A stretch of 64,000 bases of DNA, from assembly GCF_008364795.1 (NCBI RefSeq), contig NZ_VTTM01000004.1, forward strand, positions 284,770 through 348,769. The letters run 5' to 3'. The notes below the pieces were generated by a model. The model did not search any database, had not been told where the DNA came from, and saw only the letters and a list, made by a program, of their open reading frames with translations. The translations under genes were made by a program, and so were the position numbers. Position 1 is the stretch's first letter. Every line of letters starts with the position of its first letter. Source of the stretch: Azospirillum oryzae. Lineage in GTDB: Bacteria > Pseudomonadota > Alphaproteobacteria > Azospirillales > Azospirillaceae. Below, piece after piece: positions 35,079 to 44,420 of this stretch.

Positions 35079-35839
35079 TGCGCGCGTTGAAGACTGCAAT
35101 CCTTTCGGCGGCGCTGGCGCTCGGCATCGCCGGGGCCGCGCAGGCCTCCGAAGGCGTGCACATCCCCAAGCAGAGCTGGCCGCATTCCGGCATCTTCGGC
35201 ACCATCGACAAGGCGGCGGCGCAGCGCGGCTTCCAGATCTACAAGGAAGTCTGCTCGGCCTGCCATTCGATGCATCTGGTGCCGATCCGCACGCTGGCCG
35301 GCATCGGCTTCAAGGAAGACGAGCTGAAGGCGCTCGCCGCCGGCTATGAGGTGCAGGCCGGTCCGAACGACGCGGGCGAGATGTTCATGCGTCCGGGCAT
35401 CCCGGCCGACCGCTTCCCGTCGCCGTTCCCGAACGACCAGGCCGCCCGCGTGGCGAACAACGGCGCGCTGCCGCCGGACCTGTCGCTGATGGCCAAGGCC
35501 CGTGTCGGCGGCGAGGATTACCTCTACGCCTTCCTGACCGGCTTCGGGGAGCCGCCGCCCGACGTCCACATCATGGACGGCATGAACTACAACAAGGTGT
35601 TCCCCGGCCATCAGGTCGGCATGCCGAACATCCTGCAGCCCGACGGCGTCGCCTTCGCCGACGGCACCAAGGCGACGGTGGAGCAGCAGGCGCACGACGT
35701 TGCGACCTTCCTGACCTTCGTCGCCGAACCGCACCTGGATGCCCGCAAGCAGATGGGCGTCAAGGTCATCCTGTTCCTGCTGGTGCTGGCCGGCCTGATG
35801 TACGCCGCCAAGCGCAAGCTGTGGAGCACGCTGCACTGA
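35078..35839 (+). CDS. petC: cytochrome c1 of the bc1 complex
   Basis: 253 aa. A signal peptide (LKTAILSAALALGIAGAAQA) is followed by the mature haem domain with the c-type motif CSACH (Cys59, Cys62, His63). The distal axial Met is probably in one of the downstream Met-containing segments. A C-terminal membrane anchor (VKVILFLLVLAGLMYAAKRK) is clear. It completes petABC, which feeds electrons to soluble cytochrome c. A strong terminator follows 34 bases downstream. Confidence 0.97.
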   Translation: MRALKTAILSAALALGIAGAAQASEGVHIPKQSWPHSGIFGTIDKAAAQRGFQIYKEVCSACHSMHLVPIRTLAGIGFKEDELKALAAGYEVQAGPNDAGEMFMRPGIPADRFPSPFPNDQAARVANNGALPPDLSLMAKARVGGEDYLYAFLTGFGEPPPDVHIMDGMNYNKVFPGHQVGMPNILQPDGVAFADGTKATVEQQAHDVATFLTFVAEPHLDARKQMGVKVILFLLVLAGLMYAAKRKLWSTLH

Positions 35840-35873
35840 GCCCGACGGTTCGGTGAGGCGATTTGAGACCTGG

Positions 35874-35907
35874 ACAGGGCGCCCCGTTGGGCGCCCTGTT
35901 CCTGTTT
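35874..35907 (+). terminator. Rho-independent terminator after petABC
   Basis: ACAGGGCGCCC and GGGCGCCCTGT form an 11-bp perfect stem with a 4-base loop (CGTT), followed by TCCTGTTT. Position directly downstream of petC fits the end of the petABC transcript. Confidence 0.85.
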
Positions 35908-35952
35908 GGGGGAACGGGTCGTCGGACATCGGATACCGGGACGGAGAGGATA

Positions 35953-36504
35953 ATGGTGGACAAGCTGATCGACGAGATCGTCGATTTCTGGTTCGACGAG
36001 GCGATGAAGCCCTATTGGTTCCGCAAATCGGCCAGCTTCGACCGGGCGGTCGCCGATACGCTGGGCCCGCATTACGAGGCGGCGGCGCGCGGCGATTACG
36101 ATCATTGGATGGACGATGTCGACGGCTGCATCGCGCTGTGCGTGCTGCTGGATCAGGTGCCGCGCAACATGTTCCGCGACGACCCGCGCGCCTTCGCCAC
36201 CGACGACAAGGCGCGGGCCGTCAGCGACCATGCCGTCGCCAACGGCTTCGATCTGGAATGCACGACCGACGAGCGGATCTTCCTCTACCTGCCCTTCGAG
36301 CATCACGAGGATATGGCGAGCCAGGACCGCTCCGTCGCCCTGTTCACCGAGCGGGTGGGTGATGAGACGACGGTGCGCTATGCCCGGCGGCACCGCGAGA
36401 TCATCCAGCGGTTCGGCCGCTTTCCCCACCGCAACGCCATCCTCGGCCGTCCCGGCACACCGGACGAGGACGCCTTCCTGAAGGAGCCGGACTCGTCCTT
36501 CTGA
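35953..36504 (+). CDS. DUF924 family protein
   Basis: 183 aa. It matches DUF924: IVDFWFDEAMKPYWFRKS, CIALCVLLDQVPRNMFRD, FLYLPFEHHEDMASQDRS and GRFPHRNAILGRPGTPDE. The family is predicted to be all-helical with a TPR-like fold; biochemical role unknown. ATG 35953 (MVDKLIDE) follows GGAGAGGATA. An upstream in-frame start would run into the petABC terminator. Confidence 0.92.
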   Translation: MVDKLIDEIVDFWFDEAMKPYWFRKSASFDRAVADTLGPHYEAAARGDYDHWMDDVDGCIALCVLLDQVPRNMFRDDPRAFATDDKARAVSDHAVANGFDLECTTDERIFLYLPFEHHEDMASQDRSVALFTERVGDETTVRYARRHREIIQRFGRFPHRNAILGRPGTPDEDAFLKEPDSSF

Positions 36505-36558
36505 CCCAACGTTTTGACCCAACCTTCTGACGCGGGCCAGGTTCCTCGGACCCGTCAA

Positions 36559-37437
36559 TCAAGCCGGTTGCGGCGCCAGCCAGCGTTCCAGGGCGCCCAG
36601 CAGGTCGGCGCGACGGACCGGTTTGGTCAGATAGTCGTTCATCCCGGCGGACAGGCAGCGGATGCGGTCTTCCGGCTGGGCATTGGCGGTGACGGCGATG
36701 ATCGGGATGCGGCCCCGCCCGTCGCCCAGCCGGCGGATGGTGGCGGTCGCCGTCACCCCGTCCATGTCGGGCATGGCGACGTCCATCAGCACCGCTTCGG
36801 GCGGAACCGGCGCCTGGGCGACGGCCTCCACCGCTTCCGCTCCGCCATTGGCGGTTTCGACCGAGAAGCCCGCTTTGGCGAGCAGCCCGGCGACAACCAT
36901 GCGGTTGGTGGCGCTGTCGTCCACCACCAGCAGCCGGCCGCCCCGCGCGCGCGCCCAGTTCATCAGCCGCTCGGCGTCGGTGGCGCGCGACGGCAGGGCG
37001 ACCGGCATGTCCAGCACCGCCCGCCGCATCCCGTCGGCATGATGTTCCACCGTCATCTGGGCGCCCAGTGCCGCCAGCAGGCGTCGGGCGAGTTCCTGAC
37101 CGAAGCCGGCCTCGCCATGGCTGTCGAAACGTCCGGTCAGCTCGGTCCGCAGGGTCACCCGCTCGTCCCCGGCCGGCAGGGCCGACAGGCGGACGTCCAG
37201 CCGGCCGGGGCCGGCATTGGCGATGGCACTGGCGGTCAGCGCGTTGCACAACGCGCCCGCGGTTTCCGCATCGCCCACCAGCCGCGGCGGCGTGCCGCTC
37301 AGCACGCTCACGTCCAGGGCGATGCCGCGTCCCTGGGCCAGGGTCGCGGTCGACACCGACAGCATGCGCGCCAGCGCTTCGGGAGCGAAGGCCGTCCCCC
37401 GCCGGTTGGGGGCGTGATGCAGATTGTCACCGTCCAT
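36559..37437 (-). CDS. response regulator with degenerate histidine-kinase ATPase remnant
   Basis: 292 aa. The C-terminal ~125 residues are a good receiver domain (LLVVDDSATNRMVV, VLMDVAMPDMDGVTAT, IIAVTAN, DYLTKPV), with the phospho-acceptor Asp in LMDVAMPDMDG. The N-terminal half resembles the ATP-binding part of a hybrid kinase (RLVGDAETAGALCNALTAS, then GFGQELARRLLAALGAQM), but it lacks a dimerisation/phospho-His domain, a recognisable N-box Asn and a DxGxG motif. It is probably a kinase-derived receiver protein that is not itself a kinase. It is divergent from the diguanylate cyclase gene, which suggests linked signalling. Confidence 0.8.
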   Translation of the reverse strand: MDGDNLHHAPNRRGTAFAPEALARMLSVSTATLAQGRGIALDVSVLSGTPPRLVGDAETAGALCNALTASAIANAGPGRLDVRLSALPAGDERVTLRTELTGRFDSHGEAGFGQELARRLLAALGAQMTVEHHADGMRRAVLDMPVALPSRATDAERLMNWARARGGRLLVVDDSATNRMVVAGLLAKAGFSVETANGGAEAVEAVAQAPVPPEAVLMDVAMPDMDGVTATATIRRLGDGRGRIPIIAVTANAQPEDRIRCLSAGMNDYLTKPVRRADLLGALERWLAPQPA

Positions 37438-37639
37438 GGCCCGCCATTGGCAAAATGCGAAGCAGCTTGCAGCGATCGGGCCGGAAAACGACCGAGGTCA
37501 GCGCTCCGGCCGATCTTGCGACCCATTCTCAGCAAGTTGCGGGCCAGCGGCCCATCATTTCTCAAGCCCTGTTCCACGAAGCGCGTTATCCTTCCGCGGT
37601 ATACCTGGGTAGGCTGGCCGACGCCGGAGAAGTGGCTCT

Positions 37640-39079
37640 ATGGCAGAAACGATGGCCGGGCGACCGTTGGGCCGGCTGCGGCACATTCTTGCGGCGCTTG
37701 CGGTTCCGGCACAACTGCTGGCCGGTGCGGCGGCACATGCCGGCGAGGCGGTCCCTTATTGCACCGATCCGGATTGGCCGCCTTACGAATCGATCACCGC
37801 CGATGGAAAGCACCAGGGAATCGCCGCGGACCTGCTGGCCCTGGTTTCGGAGCGCGCCGGTGTGGACCTGCGTGTCCTGCCGACCCATGATTGGGAGGAT
37901 AGCATCGCGGCGGCACGCGATGGGCGTTGCCGTTTCCTCAGCTTTCTGAACCGGACGCCCACCCGCGAGGAGTGGCTGGCCTTCACCGAACCGCTGTTCG
38001 TCGATCCCAATGTGCTGGTGACGCGGGAGAATCACGACTATGTCGCCGATCTCGCCGGCGTCAGCGGCGAGACGATGGTGCTTCCCAAGGGTACGTCGAT
38101 CGAAGAGAGGGTGCGGCGCGATTTCCCCAACCTGCGCATCGTCCTGGTCGACAGTGAGGCCGACGCATTTGCCATGGTGTCCCGTGGCAAGGCGGACATG
38201 ACGCTGCGATCGCTGACGGTCGCCGTCTACACCATCAAGACGGCCGGCTGGTTCAACCTGAAGGTTGCGGGCCATCTGCCGGGCTATGAGAATCTGCTGC
38301 GGATCGGCGTGCGCCGGGACGAGCCGGACCTGCTGGCGGCCCTCGACCGCGGGGTCCGGACGATCTCGGCCGCCGAGCGGACCGCCATTGCCAACCGTCA
38401 TGTCGCCATTCAGGTCCAGTCGCCGCTCGACCGCTGGACATTGGCGAAACTGCTGGTGATTCCGGCGGTGGTCGTTCTGACGAGCCTGTTCTGGATCGTC
38501 AAGCTCATGCGGGTGAACGAGCGGCTGCGGGTGCAGTCGCGCACCGACGTCTTGACCGGCCTTGCCAATCGCAGCCGCCTGAATGACGTCTGCAGTTCGG
38601 AAATGGAACGGGCCGTCCGTTATGGCAGGCCGATGTCGATCATCCTCATCGATCTGGACCATTTCAAGCAGGTCAACGACCGCCACGGCCATGTCTTCGG
38701 CGATCAGGTCCTGATCGAGTTCGCCGGTCTGGCCCGCGAAGCGCTGCGGTCGACCGATACGGTCGGCCGGTGGGGTGGCGAGGAATTCCTGATCCTCTGC
38801 CCGGAGACCAGCCTGGAAGCCGCCTTTGCGCTTGCCGAGCGGTTGCGGCGGACCATGCGCGCCTATGGCTTCCCCAACGGCCACCGGCAGACCGGCAGTT
38901 TCGGCGTCGCCGGCTTCCGGGACGGCGACAGCATCGACCGCCTGCTGATCCGGGCCGACAATGCGCTTTACCGGGCCAAGGGCGAAGGGCGTGACCGGGT
39001 CGTTCTCGAAGATGGCGACGGGGGCGACGCGATCCCGGCCGGTGCGACCGTCAACCGGACCGTGTGTCCGGCGGATTGA
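37640..39079 (+). CDS. diguanylate cyclase with periplasmic solute-binding-type sensor
   Basis: 479 aa. After a signal (LAALAVPAQLLAGAAAHA) a bacterial type-3 solute-binding domain spans about residues 38-265 (YCTDPDWPPYESI, AARDGRCRFLSFLNRTPTRE). A membrane helix follows (LLVIPAVVVLTSLFWIVKLM), then a cytoplasmic GGDEF domain with active-site GGEEF at residues 379-383 and an I-site RSTD exactly five residues before it. It should make c-di-GMP from GTP, with product inhibition, in response to a periplasmic ligand. The 3' end overlaps the convergent regulator gene by 29 bases. The 202 bases upstream hold the divergent promoters; no clear operator was seen. Confidence 0.93.
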   Translation: MAETMAGRPLGRLRHILAALAVPAQLLAGAAAHAGEAVPYCTDPDWPPYESITADGKHQGIAADLLALVSERAGVDLRVLPTHDWEDSIAAARDGRCRFLSFLNRTPTREEWLAFTEPLFVDPNVLVTRENHDYVADLAGVSGETMVLPKGTSIEERVRRDFPNLRIVLVDSEADAFAMVSRGKADMTLRSLTVAVYTIKTAGWFNLKVAGHLPGYENLLRIGVRRDEPDLLAALDRGVRTISAAERTAIANRHVAIQVQSPLDRWTLAKLLVIPAVVVLTSLFWIVKLMRVNERLRVQSRTDVLTGLANRSRLNDVCSSEMERAVRYGRPMSIILIDLDHFKQVNDRHGHVFGDQVLIEFAGLAREALRSTDTVGRWGGEEFLILCPETSLEAAFALAERLRRTMRAYGFPNGHRQTGSFGVAGFRDGDSIDRLLIRADNALYRAKGEGRDRVVLEDGDGGDAIPAGATVNRTVCPAD

Positions 39080-40499
39080 ACAGATAGGGCACGAAGCTGC
39101 GGTGATGCTCGTTCACCCGCAACTCGCTGCCGATCGGCGGGAAGGCTCGCTGCTGGCAGTCGGTGCGCTCGCACAGGCGACAGTTCACGCCGATCGGCAC
39201 CGCGGCCTTCATGTCGGTGATGTCGATACCGGCGGCATAGACCAGCTCCGGCGCGTGGCTCGCCTCGCAGCCCAACCCGACGGCGAACTGCCGTGACGGC
39301 TTCAGATAGGCGCCGCCGCGCTTGGTCACCGTGCGGGCGATGCTGATATAGGCGGTGCGGTCGGGCATCTGGGCGAACTGCACCAGGATCTTGCCGGGCT
39401 GGGCGAAGGCCTCGTGCACGTTCCACAGCGGGCAGGCGCCGCCGAAACGGGCGAAGTGGAAGCGCGTGGCGGAATGGCGCTTGGTGATGTTGCCGGCCAT
39501 GTCGACCCGCACGAAATAGAAGGGCAGGCCGCGCGCCCCCGGCCGCTGCAGGGTGGACAGCCGGTGGCAGACCTGTTCGAAGCTGGCGGAAAAGCGGCTT
39601 TGCAGTTGCTCCACATCGTGGCGCAGGGCGCGGGCCTGCGCGGCGAAGGCGCGGTAGGGCAGGACCAGCGCCCCGGCGAAATAATTGGCAAGCCCGACCC
39701 GGCAGATCGACCGGGCATCCTCGCTGGAGAATTTCGCCTGATCCACCAGCTCGTCGATCTGGTCGCCGAATTCCAGCAGCGCGATCTGGTTCGCCATGTG
39801 GAAGGCGCGGCTGGAACTGGTCAACAGGGCCGACAGCCGCAGCGTCCCGGTGGTGGCGTCGTAGCTGCGCATGGCGGTTTCGCCCGCCTCGTCGGCGACG
39901 ATCTTCACCCGCACGTCGTGGCGGCGCTTCAGATAGGCGGCCAGTTCGTTCAGCAGCGATCCGGAATGGATCTTCTCGGTATCCCACAGCCGCTCCGCCG
40001 CCTCGTCCAGCGGGCCGATGTAATTGTTGCAATAGTGGAAATAGTCCCGAACCTCTTCGTACGGAAATTGCGGCCCGGCGAAGCTGTCGCCCTGTTCGCG
40101 GTTGGACAGGCTGTCGGCCAGCGACTGCACCCGCTCATGCAGCTTCTGATAGGCCTGATGCAGGCTGAGCACCCGGCGGGCCAGTTCCGGGCTTGAGCCG
40201 ACCACGCTGCGCAACTCCGCCGCGGTCAGCGGCGCACCGGCGAACAGCGGGTCGGCCAGCGCCTCGCGCAGGTCGGAGACCAGCCGGCTGTCCTCGTCCT
40301 CCAGGAAGGCGGAGAGTTCCAGTTCGAAGATGGCGGCGATCCGCATCAGGACCGGCAGGGTCAGCGGGCGCTGGTTGTTCTCCAACTGGTTGAGATAGCT
40401 GGGAGAAAGCTCCAGTGTCTTGGCCAGCGACGCCTGGGTCAGGCCGCGCTGTTCGCGCAGGCGGCGCAGCTTGTAGCCAAGGAATAGCTTCTTTTGCAT
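39051..40499 (-). CDS. ScfR/PccR-type short-chain acyl-CoA responsive XRE regulator
   Basis: 482 aa. N-terminal Cro/CI-type HTH (LRRLREQRGLTQASLAKTLE, LSPSYLNQLENNQRPLTLPV), a middle IrrE-like domain without a metalloprotease motif, and a C-terminal domain with conserved Cys (GVNCRLCERTDCQQRAFPP). This is the layout of the short-chain fatty acyl-CoA regulators: PccR in Rhodobacter and RamB in actinobacteria. Divergent location beside pccB-pccA-mcm makes PccR-like control of propionyl-CoA assimilation the best call. The ATG lies next to a cluster of TTTGCAAA-like half-sites, so autoregulation is likely. Confidence 0.92.
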   Translation of the reverse strand: MQKKLFLGYKLRRLREQRGLTQASLAKTLELSPSYLNQLENNQRPLTLPVLMRIAAIFELELSAFLEDEDSRLVSDLREALADPLFAGAPLTAAELRSVVGSSPELARRVLSLHQAYQKLHERVQSLADSLSNREQGDSFAGPQFPYEEVRDYFHYCNNYIGPLDEAAERLWDTEKIHSGSLLNELAAYLKRRHDVRVKIVADEAGETAMRSYDATTGTLRLSALLTSSSRAFHMANQIALLEFGDQIDELVDQAKFSSEDARSICRVGLANYFAGALVLPYRAFAAQARALRHDVEQLQSRFSASFEQVCHRLSTLQRPGARGLPFYFVRVDMAGNITKRHSATRFHFARFGGACPLWNVHEAFAQPGKILVQFAQMPDRTAYISIARTVTKRGGAYLKPSRQFAVGLGCEASHAPELVYAAGIDITDMKAAVPIGVNCRLCERTDCQQRAFPPIGSELRVNEHHRSFVPYLFNPPDTRSG

Positions 40500-40545
40500 G
40501 CGTATAAAATCCCGCCCCGGAGACGGCCTTGGAAACCGGCCGTTC

Positions 40546-40644
40546 TTCGCAATCTTAGCAAGCGCTAACCCGCGTTTGCAAAGGGCTTCGCAACTTCGCA
40601 CCTTTTTGCGAAGAGGCTGTTTGAAGCGCTGCGAAGTTTGTGAA
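40546..40644. promoter_or_regulatory. ScfR/PccR-type operator cluster upstream of pccB
   Basis: TTTGCAAA (40575-40582), a 4-base spacer and TTCGCAAC (40587-40594) reproduce the TTTGCAAA-N4-TTTGCAAA arrangement described for PccR. Further TTYGCRAA-like half-sites lie at 40546-40553 (TTCGCAAT), 40595-40602 (TTCGCACC), 40605-40612 (TTTGCGAA) and 40637-40644 (TTTGTGAA). The cluster sits in the divergent region between the regulator and pccB. Confidence 0.75.
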
Positions 40645-40730
40645 TAATCCGCGGCGTTCCGGTGAATGATTGCGTCGCTTGCCGCCGGAGCGGGGACCGT
40701 CACTGCGACGCCAAGGATTGGAAACGCCCG

Positions 40731-42263
<1,533 letters not shown>

Positions 42264-42274
42264 GGGCCGGCAGC

Positions 42275-44275
42275 ATGTTCGAGAAGATCCTCATCGCCAA
42301 TCGTGGCGAGATCGCCTGCCGCGTCATCCGCACGGCACGCCGCATGGGCATCAAGACCGTCGCGGTCTATTCCGACGCCGACAAGAACGCCCTGCATGTC
42401 GAGATGGCCGACGAGGCCGTCCATATCGGCGCCGCCCCGTCCGCCCAGAGCTATCTGCTGGTCGACCGCATCGTCGAGGCCTGCAAGAAGACCGGCGCCC
42501 AGGCCGTCCATCCCGGCTACGGCTTCCTGTCCGAGAAGCGCGAGTTCCAGGAGGCGCTGGCAGCCGCCGGCATCGCCTTCATCGGTCCGGACGCCCACGC
42601 CATCCAGGCGATGGGCGACAAGATCGAGTCCAAGAAGCTGGCGAAGGCCGCCGGCGTGTCGACCGTCCCCGGCTATCTCGGCGTCATCGCCGACGACAGC
42701 GAGGCGGTGACCATTGCCCGCGACATCGGCTATCCGGTGATGATCAAGGCGTCGGCCGGCGGCGGCGGCAAGGGCATGCGCGTGGCCTGGAACGATGAGG
42801 AGGCGCGCGAGGGCTTCCGCTCGGCCCAGAACGAGGCCCGTTCCAGCTTCGCCGACGACCGTGTGTTCGTCGAGAAGTACATCCAGCAGCCGCGCCACAT
42901 CGAAATCCAGGTTCTGGCCGACGGTCAGGGCACCTGCCTGTATCTGGGCGAGCGTGAATGCTCGATCCAGCGCCGCCACCAGAAGGTCATCGAGGAGGCG
43001 CCGAGCCCGTTCCTCGACGCCGCCACCCGCAAGGCGATGGGCGAGCAGGCGGTGGCCCTGGCCAACGCGGTGCAGTACAAGTCGGCCGGCACGGTGGAGT
43101 TCATCGTCGACGCCGAGCGCAACTTCTACTTCCTGGAGATGAACACCCGTCTTCAGGTCGAACATCCGGTCACCGAGCTGATCACCGGCCTCGACCTCGT
43201 CGAGCAGATGATCCGCGTCGCCTACGGCGAGAAGCTGACGATCAAGCAGGACGACGTGAAGCTGACCGGCTGGGCCGTCGAGGCGCGCGTCTATGCCGAG
43301 GATCCCTTCCGCAACTTCCTGCCCTCCACCGGCCGCCTGACCCATTACCAGCCGCCGGCCGCCGACCCGCATGTCCGCGTCGACACCGGCGTGTTCGAGG
43401 GCGGCGAGATCTCGATGTATTACGATCCGATGATCGCCAAGCTCTGCACCTGGGGATCGACGCGCGACGCGGCGATCGCCGGCATGCGCGAGGCGCTGGA
43501 CCAGTATTACATCCGTGGCGTCAGCCACAACATCCCGTTCCTTGCCTCGCTGATGGCGAACCAGCGCTTCGTCGACGGGCGGCTGACCACCAACTTCATC
43601 GCCGAGGAATATCCGAACGGCTTCCACGCCTCCGACCTGCCGCCGGAAGACCCGGCCGTGCTGATCGCGGTGGCGGCGGTGATCCATCGCAGCCTGAACG
43701 ACCGCGACATCCAGATCTCCGGCAGGATGCCCGGCAGCAAGGTGACGGTGCGCGACGACTGGGTGGTGGTGCTGGACGGCACCCAGCATCCGGTGCACCT
43801 GCACCCGGCCGACGGCAGCCCGCAGCGCATCGGCTACACCGTCGACATCGACGGCAAGCACCACACGGTGTGGAGCGATTGGCGGATCGGCGAGCCGCTG
43901 TTCCGCGGCACGGTCAACGGCCAGCATGTCTGCGTGCAGATCGACCGCGTCGGCGTCGGCTATCGCCTGCACCACAGCGGATCGCAGGCCATCGTCAAGG
44001 TTCTGACCCCGAAGGCGGCCAAGCTGGACGCGCTGATGCCGGTCAAGGCGCCGCCGGACATGTCGAAGTTCCTGCTGTCGCCGATGCCGGGCCTGCTGGT
44101 GTCCCTGGCGGTGTCGGAAGGCCAGGAGGTCAAGGCCGGCGAAGTGCTGGCCGTGGTCGAGGCCATGAAGATGGAAAACATCCTGCGTGCCGCGCAGGAC
44201 GGAACGGTCGCGAAAATCCACGCAGCCCCGGGCAGCAGCCTGGCGGTCGATCAGAAGATCGTGGAATTCGCGTAA
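42275..44275 (+). CDS. pccA: propionyl-CoA carboxylase alpha (biotin) subunit
   Basis: 666 aa. Biotin carboxylase domain (FEKILIANRGEIACRVIRT, MIKASAGGGGKGMRV, FLEMNTRLQVEHPVTE), a beta-barrel BT region (~residues 480-590) and a C-terminal biotinyl domain with Lys632 in VEAMKMEN, 35 residues from the end as usual. It carboxylates its own biotin with ATP and bicarbonate and works with PccB. The length and BT region separate it from acetyl-CoA carboxylase AccC. Confidence 0.96.
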   Translation: MFEKILIANRGEIACRVIRTARRMGIKTVAVYSDADKNALHVEMADEAVHIGAAPSAQSYLLVDRIVEACKKTGAQAVHPGYGFLSEKREFQEALAAAGIAFIGPDAHAIQAMGDKIESKKLAKAAGVSTVPGYLGVIADDSEAVTIARDIGYPVMIKASAGGGGKGMRVAWNDEEAREGFRSAQNEARSSFADDRVFVEKYIQQPRHIEIQVLADGQGTCLYLGERECSIQRRHQKVIEEAPSPFLDAATRKAMGEQAVALANAVQYKSAGTVEFIVDAERNFYFLEMNTRLQVEHPVTELITGLDLVEQMIRVAYGEKLTIKQDDVKLTGWAVEARVYAEDPFRNFLPSTGRLTHYQPPAADPHVRVDTGVFEGGEISMYYDPMIAKLCTWGSTRDAAIAGMREALDQYYIRGVSHNIPFLASLMANQRFVDGRLTTNFIAEEYPNGFHASDLPPEDPAVLIAVAAVIHRSLNDRDIQISGRMPGSKVTVRDDWVVVLDGTQHPVHLHPADGSPQRIGYTVDIDGKHHTVWSDWRIGEPLFRGTVNGQHVCVQIDRVGVGYRLHHSGSQAIVKVLTPKAAKLDALMPVKAPPDMSKFLLSPMPGLLVSLAVSEGQEVKAGEVLAVVEAMKMENILRAAQDGTVAKIHAAPGSSLAVDQKIVEFA

Positions 44276-44320
44276 CCGTATAATAAGAAGAACAGTACCG
44301 AGAGGAAGCGTACCCCCTTG

Positions 44321-44358
44321 CCCCTCTTCCAATGGTTCATGGGACCGTTGGAAGGGGG
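44321..44358 (+). promoter_or_regulatory. strong hairpin between pccA and the mutase gene
   Basis: CCCCTCTTCCAATGGT pairs with ACCGTTGGAAGGGGG over a 7-base loop, with one bulged T and one G-U pair. It lies 45 bases after the pccA stop and 62 before the mutase ATG, with no U-run after it. It could be an RNA-stability element or partial terminator that sets unequal expression of the two enzymes. Confidence 0.6.
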
Positions 44359-44420
44359 TGCATCCGGAGGAAACGCACTGATACCCTACCAGCGCCATAA
44401 GAAGCCATCAGGAGGCGTCG

